DNA from: JBCBDX01 sp039822005
GTDB lineage: Bacteria; Pseudomonadota; Alphaproteobacteria; Rhizobiales; Rhizobiaceae
Reading direction: 5' to 3'
Length of the DNA: 64,000 nucleotides
Assembly (NCBI GenBank): GCA_039822005.1
Contig: JBCBMZ010000001.1
Location: 868,001 to 932,000 of the forward strand
The position numbers and the translations under genes were made by a program. This document shows, piece by piece, positions 17,652 through 26,580 of the stretch (position 1 is the stretch's first letter; each line of letters begins with the position of its first letter). A model generated the notes under the pieces. That model was not told where the DNA came from. It saw only the letters and a list, made by a program, of their open reading frames with translations, and did not search any database.

Positions 17652-18314
17652 ATGAAGAAAATTAGCGCTGAATTTATGGAATGGTGGAAGAGGGCGGTTG
17701 AAAGTCAATCCATCACTTGCAAGCCTATTCCAATAAGCGCTGCATCGCCTTGGCACTTGAATACGGAGTCTGATGCGGCGAGCTTTGTCACACGCGACGA
17801 TGGGCTATTTTATGAAGGCGTCGCTTTGGAGTCGATCGAAAACCAAAAAACTGTCAATAGGTTCATGATCTGGACGACGGCGCGTACTGGCTATCATGGG
17901 CTTGTTGTTTTGCTGAAGGTCGGCGACCGGTTCCTGGTTCAGGCCAAAGCTGAGGCAGGCAATCGCAGCCTGGGCAGGGTTGCCCTGACATGTACATTGC
18001 AGTCATCTTTTTCTGGCTTGAAATTTGGCAAGCCACCGTTTTGGGATGTCATCGAAAAACGAATAAAAATGGGCTTGGGAGCGCCGGTATTACAAGATCC
18101 GGCGATGCTCTATGAAAAAGTGAATTGTGTAGGTTGCGCAGAGATTTTGGAAGCTGATTTCCATGGGATCGACGAGATACCTGAAAGTTTCTTTCTCGCT
18201 TCGCTTGATGAAATTACATACTCTGTCGGGAAAGGGGTTGTCAGCGAACACTTGCTTCAAACCTTGGGCATGTCGGTACTGGGTACCCAGCCTATTCAAG
18301 GTTACGCTGCCTGA
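17652..18314 (+). CDS. Single-repeat NDP-hexose 2,3-dehydratase (EvaA)-like protein
   Basis: The 220-residue product resembles one repeat of the NDP-hexose 2,3-dehydratase family (PF03559). Family-like blocks are FLVQAKAEAGNRSLGRVAL, LTCTLQSSFSG and a late block like the family's 'TLGQL...NLVNMDxRTVL' (LASLDEITYSVGKGVVSEHLL). Usual family members are about 450 residues with two repeats and act in deoxysugar synthesis. This one has a single repeat and no sugar-nucleotide genes beside it. The start is uncertain: ATGs at 17601 and 17652 are both possible without a strong ribosome site. The AT-rich leader and tRNA neighbour suggest horizontal acquisition. Confidence 0.7.
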   Translation: MKKISAEFMEWWKRAVESQSITCKPIPISAASPWHLNTESDAASFVTRDDGLFYEGVALESIENQKTVNRFMIWTTARTGYHGLVVLLKVGDRFLVQAKAEAGNRSLGRVALTCTLQSSFSGLKFGKPPFWDVIEKRIKMGLGAPVLQDPAMLYEKVNCVGCAEILEADFHGIDEIPESFFLASLDEITYSVGKGVVSEHLLQTLGMSVLGTQPIQGYAA

Positions 18315-18406
18315 TATTATAAATTCTTTTGGTTGCAATTCCGGTTTCAGTCAGTCGGTGCTAACTTGGAAACTGAGAGGCGAGTTGGGCTACCAAAACT
18401 CTTGGT

Positions 18407-19633
18407 CTACCCTTTCAACAATCCTCGTAAGTCAAAGTCGGTGTCGGTAGCCACAGTTGGCGCCAACTGTTTCGCCCCAGCCAACAATTTACGGCATATC
18501 ATATAGGTTGCGCCGTCGTTCAAGCAGTCGACAGCGAGAAACTTCTCGCCTTTGAAGTAGAAATGCGAAACGGCGCCCTTGCGTTTTCCGGGCCGTACAA
18601 CGACTGTGTCATAGCCGCGGTTCAAGCCGGCAATCTGCAATTTCATGTCGTATTGGTCCGACCAGAACCAAGGCTCTGGATAATATCGGCTGTATTTTCC
18701 GGCAATGTTCTGAGCCACAACAGCTGCTTGGTCATGGGCATTTTGCACGCTTTCCAGCCGTGTCGGCATATTGTTCATGGGGAGCACCGTGCAGTCACCG
18801 CAGGCATAGATGTCGGGGTCGGATGTCCGGCCAAATTCATCGACGCTGACACCGACAGCCACATCCAGCCCGGCGGCAAGCGCCAGTTGCGTGTTCGGCG
18901 ATATGCCGATGCCGACGATCACCAGATCGCACTGAAGCGACTGTCCATCGGCCAAATGGACTGCATTGGCCAGACCATCATCGCACGCTAGAATGCCTGT
19001 GATCTGTGCATCTTCCATGATGGCGACGCCATGCTCTTGGTGCAGGGCGCGTATGACGTCCGCTGTTTGTTCGCAGGCAACACGTTGGAGAATACGCGGG
19101 GCGGCTTCGATCAGCGTGACAGCCATGCCCGATTTGGATGCTTCGGCTGCCGCCTCCAGGCCGATATAGCCACCGCCTATGATGACAATTCTTTTGCCCG
19201 GTTCCATCATCTTCATGAGCGCATGGGCGTCTTCAATGTCACGCATGACGTGAGCATTGGGCAATGCTCCGCCCAAATCGGCCGGCAATTGGCGCGCGTC
19301 TGCCCCCGTCGCCAGCACCAGTGCGCCATACTCATGGCGCTCGCCGCTATCGGTCACGACTTCTTTCGTCTGCCGGTTTATCGACGTGATGGCCGATGAC
19401 AGCCTTAGTTCGATCTGATTGTCGGCGTACCATATCTGTGGGCGCAGATGCAGCCGATCGAGCGTGACTGCGCCGGACATGTAACCCTTAGACAGGGGCG
19501 GGCGCTGATAAGGCAACTCGGCTTCGCGCGAATGGATCGTAATCGGGCCTGCAAAGCTGTTTTTGCGCAGGTGATCAGCGCAGGCCACAGCCGCGTGGCT
19601 CCCCCCGATAATGATCACCTTGTCAGACATCAT
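18407..19633 (-). CDS. FAD-dependent pyridine-nucleotide oxidoreductase, ferredoxin reductase-like
   Basis: This 408-residue flavoprotein belongs to the rubredoxin/ferredoxin-NAD reductase group that feeds cytochrome P450 or Rieske oxygenases. The FAD site is VIIIGGSHAAVACADHL at the N-terminus, the NAD site is IVIIGGGYIGLEAAAEA at about residues 146-162, and the second FAD motif is DIYACGDC near residue 275. The partner ferredoxin and oxygenase are not nearby. GGGAG precedes the ATG. A hairpin terminator separates it from the upstream fpr gene. Confidence 0.88.
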   Translation of the reverse strand: MMSDKVIIIGGSHAAVACADHLRKNSFAGPITIHSREAELPYQRPPLSKGYMSGAVTLDRLHLRPQIWYADNQIELRLSSAITSINRQTKEVVTDSGERHEYGALVLATGADARQLPADLGGALPNAHVMRDIEDAHALMKMMEPGKRIVIIGGGYIGLEAAAEASKSGMAVTLIEAAPRILQRVACEQTADVIRALHQEHGVAIMEDAQITGILACDDGLANAVHLADGQSLQCDLVIVGIGISPNTQLALAAGLDVAVGVSVDEFGRTSDPDIYACGDCTVLPMNNMPTRLESVQNAHDQAAVVAQNIAGKYSRYYPEPWFWSDQYDMKLQIAGLNRGYDTVVVRPGKRKGAVSHFYFKGEKFLAVDCLNDGATYMICRKLLAGAKQLAPTVATDTDFDLRGLLKG

Positions 19634-19647
19634 GTATCTCCCAACAG

Positions 19648-19677
19648 AAAAAGGCGGCGCTTGTCGCTCCGCCTTTT
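19648..19677 (-). terminator. Rho-independent terminator after the fpr operon
   Basis: AAAAAGGCGG (19648-19657) pairs with CCGCCTTTT (19669-19677) around an 11-nt loop. Read leftward it is a GC stem followed by a T-run, placed 30 nt after the fpr stop and before the flavoprotein gene. It ends the cys operon transcript. Confidence 0.75.
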
Positions 19678-19706
19678 CACATATGTCAGCCCGATAAGGA
19701 ACACCG

Positions 19707-20540
19707 CTATCCGTGCGCTACACCTTCGCCTACGAACGCCTTTTCCACCACATAGTGGCCGGGTTTTGAGTTCGCGCCTTCTTCCATGCCAGATGCTTCG
19801 CACAATTCGGCGATCTCGACATTAAGTCCCATGGAACCGCAAATCATCACACGGTCTTCTTCGCGGCTCCAGGCCGACACGCCCAATTTCTCGAACAGTT
19901 CTCCAGATCGGATTTTGTCGGTCACACGACCTTTGTTCTTGAAGTCTTCGCGCGTCGCCGATGGATAATAGAGAAGTTTACCGTCCACCATCTCGCCAAT
20001 CAGCGGATCATTGACAAGATTGTCGATCAGTTCCTGACCATATGTCAGTTCGGCCACTTCACGGCACGTGTGCGTGAGGATCACCTGATCAAACTTTTCA
20101 TAAACCTCCGGGTCGCGCACCAATGATGCAAATGGTGCAATGCCCGTGCCTGTTGCCAGCATCCAGAGCCGTTTGCCCGGCAACAGCGCATCGATGACAA
20201 GCGTGCCAACGGGCTTGGTCTTCATGATCACCTGATCGCCCACTTCAATCTTCTGCAGTTTGGAGGTGAGCGGACCGTCTGGAACTTTGATGGAATAAAA
20301 TTCCACTTCTTCATCCCATGACGGCGATGCGATGGAGTAGGCACGCAAAATGGGTCGACCATTGTCCCCCGGCAGGCCGATCATCACAAACTCGCCGGAA
20401 CGGAACCGCAGAGATTGCGGCCGCGTTAGCCGAAAAGAAAACAGCCGGTCCGTGTAGTGGCGTACCTGCGTGACAATCTGCCCGTCGGGCAGGGGTGTTG
20501 CTTCGGTCTTTTCAACCGGTGTCATTTCATTCATGTCCAT
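19707..20540 (-). CDS. fpr: Ferredoxin--NADP(+) reductase
   Basis: This 277-residue FNR-fold enzyme moves electrons between NADPH and ferredoxin or flavodoxin. The FAD motif is RAYSIASP, the NADP motif is TGTGIAPFASLVRD, and the later motif is MICGSMGLN. The C-terminal region VVEKAF followed by a short extension is typical of the alphaproteobacterial subclass. The gene follows DUF934 by 9 nt at the end of the cys operon. It probably supplies reduced ferredoxin to the sulfite reductase. Confidence 0.93.
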   Translation of the reverse strand: MDMNEMTPVEKTEATPLPDGQIVTQVRHYTDRLFSFRLTRPQSLRFRSGEFVMIGLPGDNGRPILRAYSIASPSWDEEVEFYSIKVPDGPLTSKLQKIEVGDQVIMKTKPVGTLVIDALLPGKRLWMLATGTGIAPFASLVRDPEVYEKFDQVILTHTCREVAELTYGQELIDNLVNDPLIGEMVDGKLLYYPSATREDFKNKGRVTDKIRSGELFEKLGVSAWSREEDRVMICGSMGLNVEIAELCEASGMEEGANSKPGHYVVEKAFVGEGVAHG

Positions 20541-20549
20541 AAGCCTTGT

Positions 20550-20996
20550 CTAGGCAACTTTGGCGGCTTGTTCCAGCCGCACTTGGTAGGTGTCATTGAT
20601 CGCGGCCACTTGCTCAAGCCAATGGGCCTGTGGCTGACGTTTGGCCTGAGCGGCCGGTATTGCCACTTGGTCAAAACCGCAACGGCGCATCTGCGCATAT
20701 TGGTCCGGGATGACATGACCGCGCGCTTGCAGGGTTTTGGCAAATCCAAGCCGCTTCAATTCTGTGGCCAACGACATGCCGCGCCCGTCAGCATAGGACG
20801 GAAAGTCGATGGCAATCAGATCAAGTCGACCGAGAAACGGTTCAATGGCACCGGCATCGGTGTGATTTTTCAAATAGACACAGCGCCGTGAACCATCTTG
20901 TTCAAGGTCCGATAGTCCATCAGCGAACACCATCCCGTCCTCGGCTTGAAAGCCCTCGTCGGTAATGATCACCCACTTGTCGTTAGTTTCATCCAT
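20550..20996 (-). CDS. DUF934 domain protein of the sulfate assimilation operon
   Basis: This 148-residue DUF934 protein has no established catalytic role. It contains the family blocks IDFPSYADGRGMSLATELK and IPDQYAQMRRCGFDQVAI. It is almost always found with cysH and cysI in proteobacteria and may support sulfite or APS reduction. Its ATG at 20996 overlaps the cysH stop by 8 nt, indicating translational coupling. Confidence 0.9.
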   Translation of the reverse strand: MDETNDKWVIITDEGFQAEDGMVFADGLSDLEQDGSRRCVYLKNHTDAGAIEPFLGRLDLIAIDFPSYADGRGMSLATELKRLGFAKTLQARGHVIPDQYAQMRRCGFDQVAIPAAQAKRQPQAHWLEQVAAINDTYQVRLEQAAKVA

Positions 20997-21720
20997 TGTT
21001 GTTTCCCGCTCCGGTGCGCACGATCTTGCCGTTTTCAAAGTGAATACCGCATTCAATCTTGTCCATGCCGCGCCAGCGCCCGGATCGCATGTCTTCTCCT
21101 TCGCTTACCTTTGATGTGCAGGGTGCACAGCCAATGGAAGGATAGCCCTGATTGACGAGCGTGTGTTGAGGCAGATCAAATAGTGACGCATATTCTTTCA
21201 AATCTTCCGCGCTCCAATCCGCCAAAGGGTTAAGCTTGGTCTTGCCGTTGACTTGATTTTCAATGTGCGAAAGCCCGCTGCGGTTGAACGATTGGTGACG
21301 CTTGCGCCCCGATATCCAGGCATCAAAACCATCCAGCGCCTGCCGCAAAACGTCCGTTTTCCGCAATGCGCAGCAAGCGTCGGGATTGGACTTGTGCAGG
21401 CTGCCCCATGGATCTTGCTCGCGGATCACCTGACCGTTTGGCGCAACAACACGAACATCGGTCAGGCCCAGAAAACGGATTAGTTCATTCTTGTAGTCGA
21501 GCGTCTCCTGAAACAGCATCCGGGTGTCGATAAAGATGACCGGTGTGGAACGATCAACTTGTGCAACCAGGTGCAAGAGCACCGCGGAGTCTGCGCCAAA
21601 CGAAGAAACGGTCGCCACATTACCGAACCGCTGCTCCGCCAACGCAGCCCTTAGCAGTGTCAGGGATTCATGGATCGGCGAACGTAAACGCGACGGTGTT
21701 TCGCTATGCAGCGCGCGCAT
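20989..21720 (-). CDS. cysH: Assimilatory APS reductase (CysH family, 4Fe-4S type)
   Basis: This 243-residue PP-loop enzyme reduces adenylyl sulfate to sulfite using thioredoxin. SSFGADSAVLLH is the PP-loop and ECGIH carries the catalytic cysteine. The extra cysteines CC (in DACCALRKT) and CxxC (in IGCAPC) are the 4Fe-4S ligands of APS-type rather than PAPS-type enzymes, so APS is the likely substrate. It overlaps cysI by 17 nt and DUF934 by 8 nt in the operon. Confidence 0.92.
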   Translation of the reverse strand: MRALHSETPSRLRSPIHESLTLLRAALAEQRFGNVATVSSFGADSAVLLHLVAQVDRSTPVIFIDTRMLFQETLDYKNELIRFLGLTDVRVVAPNGQVIREQDPWGSLHKSNPDACCALRKTDVLRQALDGFDAWISGRKRHQSFNRSGLSHIENQVNGKTKLNPLADWSAEDLKEYASLFDLPQHTLVNQGYPSIGCAPCTSKVSEGEDMRSGRWRGMDKIECGIHFENGKIVRTGAGNNNG

Positions 21721-23374
21721 GTCTCACATCCTCATAGATCGCTTCTTTAAAGGGCATTGCGCCGAGACGGCGGTAGGCATCTAGAAAAGTTTCATCACCC
21801 GATTCGCGCAGGCTCAAATAGGTGTCGATTATCTTTTCGATGGCCGGCATCAGATCGTCAGCTCCAAAGCCAGGACCTGTACGCGCACCAATTGTGGCTG
21901 TCTCGGTACCGTCGCCACCCAATGTGATCTGGTAATTCTCGACGCCTGCACGGTCGAGGCCCAAAATACCGATATGTCCGACGTGATGGTGCCCGCATGC
22001 ATTGATGCAGCCGGAAATTTTGATCTTCATCGGGCCGATTTCACGCTCCAGCTTGAGTTCATCAAAGCGTGTCGAAATTTCCTGCGCAATCGGGATGGAG
22101 CGAGCTGTGGCGAGCGCGCAGTAATCCATACCAGGGCAGGCGATGATGTCAGAGATTAGGCCGATATTGGCCGTTGCCAGCCCAACCTTTTTAAGTTCGG
22201 CAAAGACGGTTGGGATGTCAGCCTTGCGCACATGTGGCAAAATCACATTCTGCTCATGGCTGATGCGCAGCTCGTCATGTCCGTACTTTTCGGCCAGATC
22301 GGCCACCAGGCGCATTTGCTCGGATGTGGCGTCACCGGGCGTGCCGCCTACCGGTTTCAGTGAGATCGAGACAATCCCGTAGGCCGGATTTTTGTGCTCG
22401 GTGACGTTTGTTTCAACAAAGGAAGCAAAAACTGGATCGTTCGACACGCCCTTTTCAAACGTAAGCGATTGCGTGTTGTTGAAAACTGGTGGCGCAAAGG
22501 CAGCCTCCAGCTTTTCCATCAAGCCTTCCGGGGCTCCTTTGAACTTGGCTTTCTGCTCGATGAAGGCCTCTTCGATCATTGCCTTGATCTCATCAAGACC
22601 TGTCTCGTGCACCAGAATCTTAATGCGGGCCTTGTACTTGTTGTCACGGCGTCCATGCAAATTGTAGACGCGCAAAATCGCTTCCAGGTAAGGCAACAGA
22701 TCTTCTTTGGGCAGGAATGCGCGCACGGTTTTGCCGACCATGGGCGTGCGGCCAAGCCCGCCACCGACAATCACTTCATAGCCTGGTTCGCCAGCCTCAT
22801 TGCGCACCATACGCAGGCCGATATCATGTGCCTTGGTGACGGCGCGATCATTGGGTGCGCCGGTGATGGCGATCTTGAACTTGCGCGGTAGCCACTGGAA
22901 CTCTGGATGGTCAGTTGACCATTGGCGAAGGAGTTCGGCGGTTGGACGCGGGTCCTCAATCTCGTCGGCTGCCGCCCCGGCGAAATGATCGGCGGTCACG
23001 TTGCGAATGCAGTTGCCTGATGTTTGAATTGCGTGCATTTCCACATCGGCCAGCGCGTCGAGAATGTCGCCCACATCGCCAAGCTTGGGCCAATTGTACT
23101 GAATGTTCTGGCGCGTGGTGAAATGGCCATAGCCCTTGTCCCAACGCTCCGCGATATAGGCCAGTTGGCGCATTTGGCGGCTGTTGAGCGTTCCGTACGG
23201 AATGGCCACGCGCAGCATGTAGGCATGCAGTTGCAGATAGAGGCCGTTCTTCAAACGCAGCGGTTTGAACTCATCTTCGGTCAAGACACCATCGATGCGG
23301 CGCTGCACCTGTTTGCGAAATTCCGAGACGCGTCCACGGACAAATTTCTCGTCAAATTCATTATAGGCGTACAT
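21704..23374 (-). CDS. cysI: Sulfite reductase hemoprotein (nitrite/sulfite reductase family)
   Basis: This 556-residue siroheme and 4Fe-4S enzyme reduces sulfite to sulfide in six electron steps. The cluster and siroheme cysteines are in CPGMDYCALATA and SGCINACGHHH. The N-terminal half carries the ferredoxin-like substrate domain (RWDKGYGHFTTRQNIQ). The neighbouring fpr and lack of a CysJ flavoprotein suggest ferredoxin as donor. It is the second or third gene of the cysG-led operon. Confidence 0.95.
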   Translation of the reverse strand: MYAYNEFDEKFVRGRVSEFRKQVQRRIDGVLTEDEFKPLRLKNGLYLQLHAYMLRVAIPYGTLNSRQMRQLAYIAERWDKGYGHFTTRQNIQYNWPKLGDVGDILDALADVEMHAIQTSGNCIRNVTADHFAGAAADEIEDPRPTAELLRQWSTDHPEFQWLPRKFKIAITGAPNDRAVTKAHDIGLRMVRNEAGEPGYEVIVGGGLGRTPMVGKTVRAFLPKEDLLPYLEAILRVYNLHGRRDNKYKARIKILVHETGLDEIKAMIEEAFIEQKAKFKGAPEGLMEKLEAAFAPPVFNNTQSLTFEKGVSNDPVFASFVETNVTEHKNPAYGIVSISLKPVGGTPGDATSEQMRLVADLAEKYGHDELRISHEQNVILPHVRKADIPTVFAELKKVGLATANIGLISDIIACPGMDYCALATARSIPIAQEISTRFDELKLEREIGPMKIKISGCINACGHHHVGHIGILGLDRAGVENYQITLGGDGTETATIGARTGPGFGADDLMPAIEKIIDTYLSLRESGDETFLDAYRRLGAMPFKEAIYEDVRHARAA

Positions 23375-23685
23375 TATTGGATCTCCGCCTGCTTGCCGTG
23401 AAAATAGTTCGAAGGCCCGCGTGTGCGAAACCGCTCGCGGAAATGTACCGGCGCGGGAAACCCATCTGAGTCACGCTCAATGTCGACCAAGTACGCACCC
23501 ACAATGCGAGACGTTTGGGCAGCGCCCTTGGAAAGGAGCGCGGTGGCACGTTCGCCATCATCGGCAATCGCTGCATCTTTGATTTGAATTGACCATCCAC
23601 CTTCTTTGGTAAGATAAACCACATCACCGTCAAATAGGTCGTTTGCCGTGACGATTTGTGAGTGTTTGAACCGGGGTGCGGCCAT
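23374..23685 (-). CDS. DUF2849 domain protein
   Basis: This 103-residue DUF2849 protein is found between cysG and cysI in most Rhizobiales. It has no catalytic motif and no known activity; a small role in siroheme or sulfite-reductase maturation is only inferred from context. The typical phrases LFDGDVVYLTKEGGWS and RERFRTRGPSNYFHGKQAEI are present. It abuts cysI (1-nt overlap) and lies 2 nt after cysG. Confidence 0.9.
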   Translation of the reverse strand: MAAPRFKHSQIVTANDLFDGDVVYLTKEGGWSIQIKDAAIADDGERATALLSKGAAQTSRIVGAYLVDIERDSDGFPAPVHFRERFRTRGPSNYFHGKQAEIQ

Positions 23686-23687
23686 GA

Positions 23688-25106
23688 TCAGGCAACTCCT
23701 TCAACAAGATGAATTTCTTCTGCTGGTGCGGCAGCTTCAGTCGCAATGCTGCCAAGGCCCAACAAAATGACAGCCGGGCCGGTCACTTTTGCCCCTGCCA
23801 ACGCCTTGGGCAGGTTTGGCAGCACGCAGCTGAGGGTTTGCTCAGAGGGGCGCGATACATTTTCAATCACAGTAACGACCGTATTGGGCGCTGCGCCATG
23901 GGCCAGCAATTGCGCGACCACATGCGGTGCCGCTTTTATCCCCATATAGACAGCTGTCACCGCCCCCGGTTTGGCCAGGCTTTGCCAGTCGTGATCAGCA
24001 AAGCCGTCCATGTCGTGCGCGGTCACAAAGCGCAGCGAGCTGTTGCGCCCGCGCTTTGTCAGCGATTTGCCGGCTGACGCTGCAGCAGCGGAGGCGGCGG
24101 TAATGCCAGGCACAATGGTAAAGGCGATGTCCGATTGCGTCAGGGCTTCGGTCTCCTCGTCGAGGCGTCCATAGACGGACGGGTCGCCCGATTTAAGGCG
24201 AACAATATGGGCACCAGCGCGGGCATGTTCGATCACCAGCGCGTTGATGTCATCCTGCCTCCAGGCCGCACCAAAGCCTTTCTTTCCGGTTTCGATAATC
24301 GTGGCTTCGCGGCGCGCCAGTTCCAGAATTTCGGCCGGAACCAACCGGTCATGCAAAACAACATCGGCTTCGTGGAGCGCGCGGCGTGCTTTCATGGTCA
24401 AAAGATCAGGGTCGCCGGGCCCAGCGCCGACAAAGCTCACATGGCCGGGCGCGTCGCGGCGCTCAATCGTGTCGGTCAACAGGTCTTCCAGCAGATGCTC
24501 AACCTTTTCCGCGCCGCCTTCCTTCAACGCGCGGGCACCGGCACCGAAGTAAAAGCGCGTCCAGAAATCACGGCGCTTGCGCCCCATCGGGATCATGTTG
24601 GCGCGGGCACGAAAAGCCTGACCGATGCGGGCCAGAACACCCAGGTCGGATGGTAATTGGCTTTCCAGATCCGCTTTGATCTTGCGCGCCAAAACGGGAG
24701 CGGCACCCTCGGTACCGATGGCAACGGTAACCGGATCACGATCGACGATTGCGGGGGTGATAAATTGGCTGTCGCTCAGATTGTCGACAATATTGACCAG
24801 CGCACCTTCACGGTTGGCGATATCGGCCACGCGTTTGTCTTCGTCTTCATCGTCATTGGCTGCGTAAAAGAGGCTCGCGCAAATGGTGTCGCCTGGTTCC
24901 ATGGCGCGCTCAATCAGCGTGATCCGATTTTCGTGCACCCAAGTCACAATCTGGTCTGCAGGATTCTCACCAATGACGTTGATGTGCGCTTTTGTCTTTA
25001 ACAACAGGCGCAATTTGGCCACAGCCGTTTCTCCCGCGCCGGAAACGACGACGCGGCGACCATCCAGATTGATGAATATGGGAAAGTGACGCACAGGCTT
25101 CTCCAA
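23688..25106 (-). CDS. cysG: Siroheme synthase CysG (dehydrogenase/ferrochelatase plus methyltransferase)
   Basis: This 472-residue bifunctional protein makes siroheme from uroporphyrinogen III. The N-terminal CysGB part (about 1-210) begins with the NAD site VVVSGAGETAVAKLRLLL and performs oxidation and iron insertion. The C-terminal CysGA part (about 215-465) is the SAM methyltransferase, with SFVGAGPGDPDLLTMKA and LKSGDPSVYGRLDEE. Siroheme is the cofactor of the neighbouring CysI. It is the first gene of the leftward cys operon, divergent from hemA. Confidence 0.95.
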   Translation of the reverse strand: MEKPVRHFPIFINLDGRRVVVSGAGETAVAKLRLLLKTKAHINVIGENPADQIVTWVHENRITLIERAMEPGDTICASLFYAANDDEDEDKRVADIANREGALVNIVDNLSDSQFITPAIVDRDPVTVAIGTEGAAPVLARKIKADLESQLPSDLGVLARIGQAFRARANMIPMGRKRRDFWTRFYFGAGARALKEGGAEKVEHLLEDLLTDTIERRDAPGHVSFVGAGPGDPDLLTMKARRALHEADVVLHDRLVPAEILELARREATIIETGKKGFGAAWRQDDINALVIEHARAGAHIVRLKSGDPSVYGRLDEETEALTQSDIAFTIVPGITAASAAAASAGKSLTKRGRNSSLRFVTAHDMDGFADHDWQSLAKPGAVTAVYMGIKAAPHVVAQLLAHGAAPNTVVTVIENVSRPSEQTLSCVLPNLPKALAGAKVTGPAVILLGLGSIATEAAAPAEEIHLVEGVA

Positions 25107-25353
25107 AATGAAGTTGCTAGATATGCGTCTTCTCCCACCTGTTTAAGGTTTCAATTTCTCAAAATGCGATTGGGAGAGAAAATATTTCTTCTTTCACGTC
25201 GAATTGAACGTCCGGCCGGGAATAAAGTGCCGCTGTGCGATCGTCATTTTCGATGCGACAAAAACCGCACTTTGGAACCATTCCAAATAGGCGTACTCCA
25301 CGCTATATGCCGCTCTAACAGAAAAATATTAGATCAGGCTTTGCCCGAACATC

Positions 25354-26571
25354 ATGAATTTTGAGTCCCATTTTTCAACCGCATTGTCTCAGCTCCACTC
25401 TGCAGGCAATTACCGTGTTTTTGCGGAGTTGGAGCGTCAGCGCGGGGCTTTTCCTCGTGCGACGCGCTACCGTGAGGATGGGTCGACCCATGAGGTGACG
25501 GTGTGGTGTTCGAACGATTATTTGGGCATGGGCCAGCATCCCAAAGTGGTTTCGGCGATGCAGGATGCGTTGGAGCGGTCGGGCACTGGCGCAGGTGGCA
25601 CGCGCAACATCTCCGGCACCAACCATGACCATGTTCTTTTGGAGCGCGAGCTGGCCGATCTGCACGGCAAACAAGGCGCGCTGATCTTTACATCGGGCTA
25701 TGTGTCGAACTGGGCGGCTCTGGGGACATTGCTTGCGAAAATCCCCGGCATCATCTGTTACACCGATGCCTTGAACCACGCCTCGATGATCGAGGGCATC
25801 CGCCATTCACGCTGTGAAAAACGCATCTTCCGTCACAATGATTTTGAACATCTCGATGAGCTGATGGCGGCCGATGATCCGAACGCCCCCAAGCTGGTGG
25901 CGTTTGAGAGCGTCTATTCGATGGATGGCGACATCGCGCCGATTGCCGATATTTGCGATGTGGCCGACAAATATGGCGCGCTGAAATATATCGATGAGGT
26001 TCACGCGGTGGGCATGTATGGCCCGCGCGGTGGCGGCGTGTGCGAGCGCGAAGGCATCATGGACCGGCTCGATGTGATCGAGGGCACGCTTGGCAAGGCG
26101 TTTGGGTGCATGGGCGGTTACATTACCGGCTCGAAGAATTTGATCGATTTTGTGCGCTCATTTGCATCCGGGTTTATTTTTACGACCGCTTTGCCACCGG
26201 CTTTGGCGGCGGGCGCGGCGGCCTCGATCGCGCATTTGAAGAATGATCCGTTCAAGCGCAAACAGCATCAGCAGGCGGTGGCCAGGGTGCGCCAAGCGCT
26301 GGGTGATCGTGGCATTCCGCACATGGAAAATGACAGCCACATCGTGCCGGTGATGGTGGGCAATGCGGGCAAGTGCAAATGGATCTCCGACATTTTGCTG
26401 GATACCTACGGGATCTATGTGCAGCCGATCAACTATCCGACGGTGCCGGTGGGGACCGAGCGGTTGCGCATCACGCCAACGCCCTTCCATACGCAAAGCG
26501 ATATCGACCACTTGGCAGGATCATTGTGCGACCTGTGGAGCCAATGCGCCTTGGCAAGGCAAGTGGCGTAA
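25354..26571 (+). CDS. hemA: 5-aminolevulinate synthase
   Basis: This 405-residue PLP enzyme condenses glycine and succinyl-CoA to ALA, the first tetrapyrrole precursor. The PLP lysine lies in GTLGKAFGCMGGYI, with the family phrases CSNDYLGMG, GTRNISGTNHDH and DALNHASMIEGI. It stands at the edge of the photosynthesis cluster, 9 nt before crtA, so ALA supply and spheroidene monooxygenase are co-transcribed. No clear PpsR site was seen in the 247-nt cysG-hemA gap, although an AGAAAATATTTCTT near-palindrome lies near 25177-25190. Confidence 0.95.
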   Translation: MNFESHFSTALSQLHSAGNYRVFAELERQRGAFPRATRYREDGSTHEVTVWCSNDYLGMGQHPKVVSAMQDALERSGTGAGGTRNISGTNHDHVLLERELADLHGKQGALIFTSGYVSNWAALGTLLAKIPGIICYTDALNHASMIEGIRHSRCEKRIFRHNDFEHLDELMAADDPNAPKLVAFESVYSMDGDIAPIADICDVADKYGALKYIDEVHAVGMYGPRGGGVCEREGIMDRLDVIEGTLGKAFGCMGGYITGSKNLIDFVRSFASGFIFTTALPPALAAGAAASIAHLKNDPFKRKQHQQAVARVRQALGDRGIPHMENDSHIVPVMVGNAGKCKWISDILLDTYGIYVQPINYPTVPVGTERLRITPTPFHTQSDIDHLAGSLCDLWSQCALARQVA

Positions 26572-26580
26572 GGGGGCGTC

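Noticed and set aside
25107..25353. Possible PpsR or FNR site in the cysG-hemA gap
   Set aside because: No TGT-N12-ACA or TTGAT-N4-ATCAA was found there on either strand by eye.
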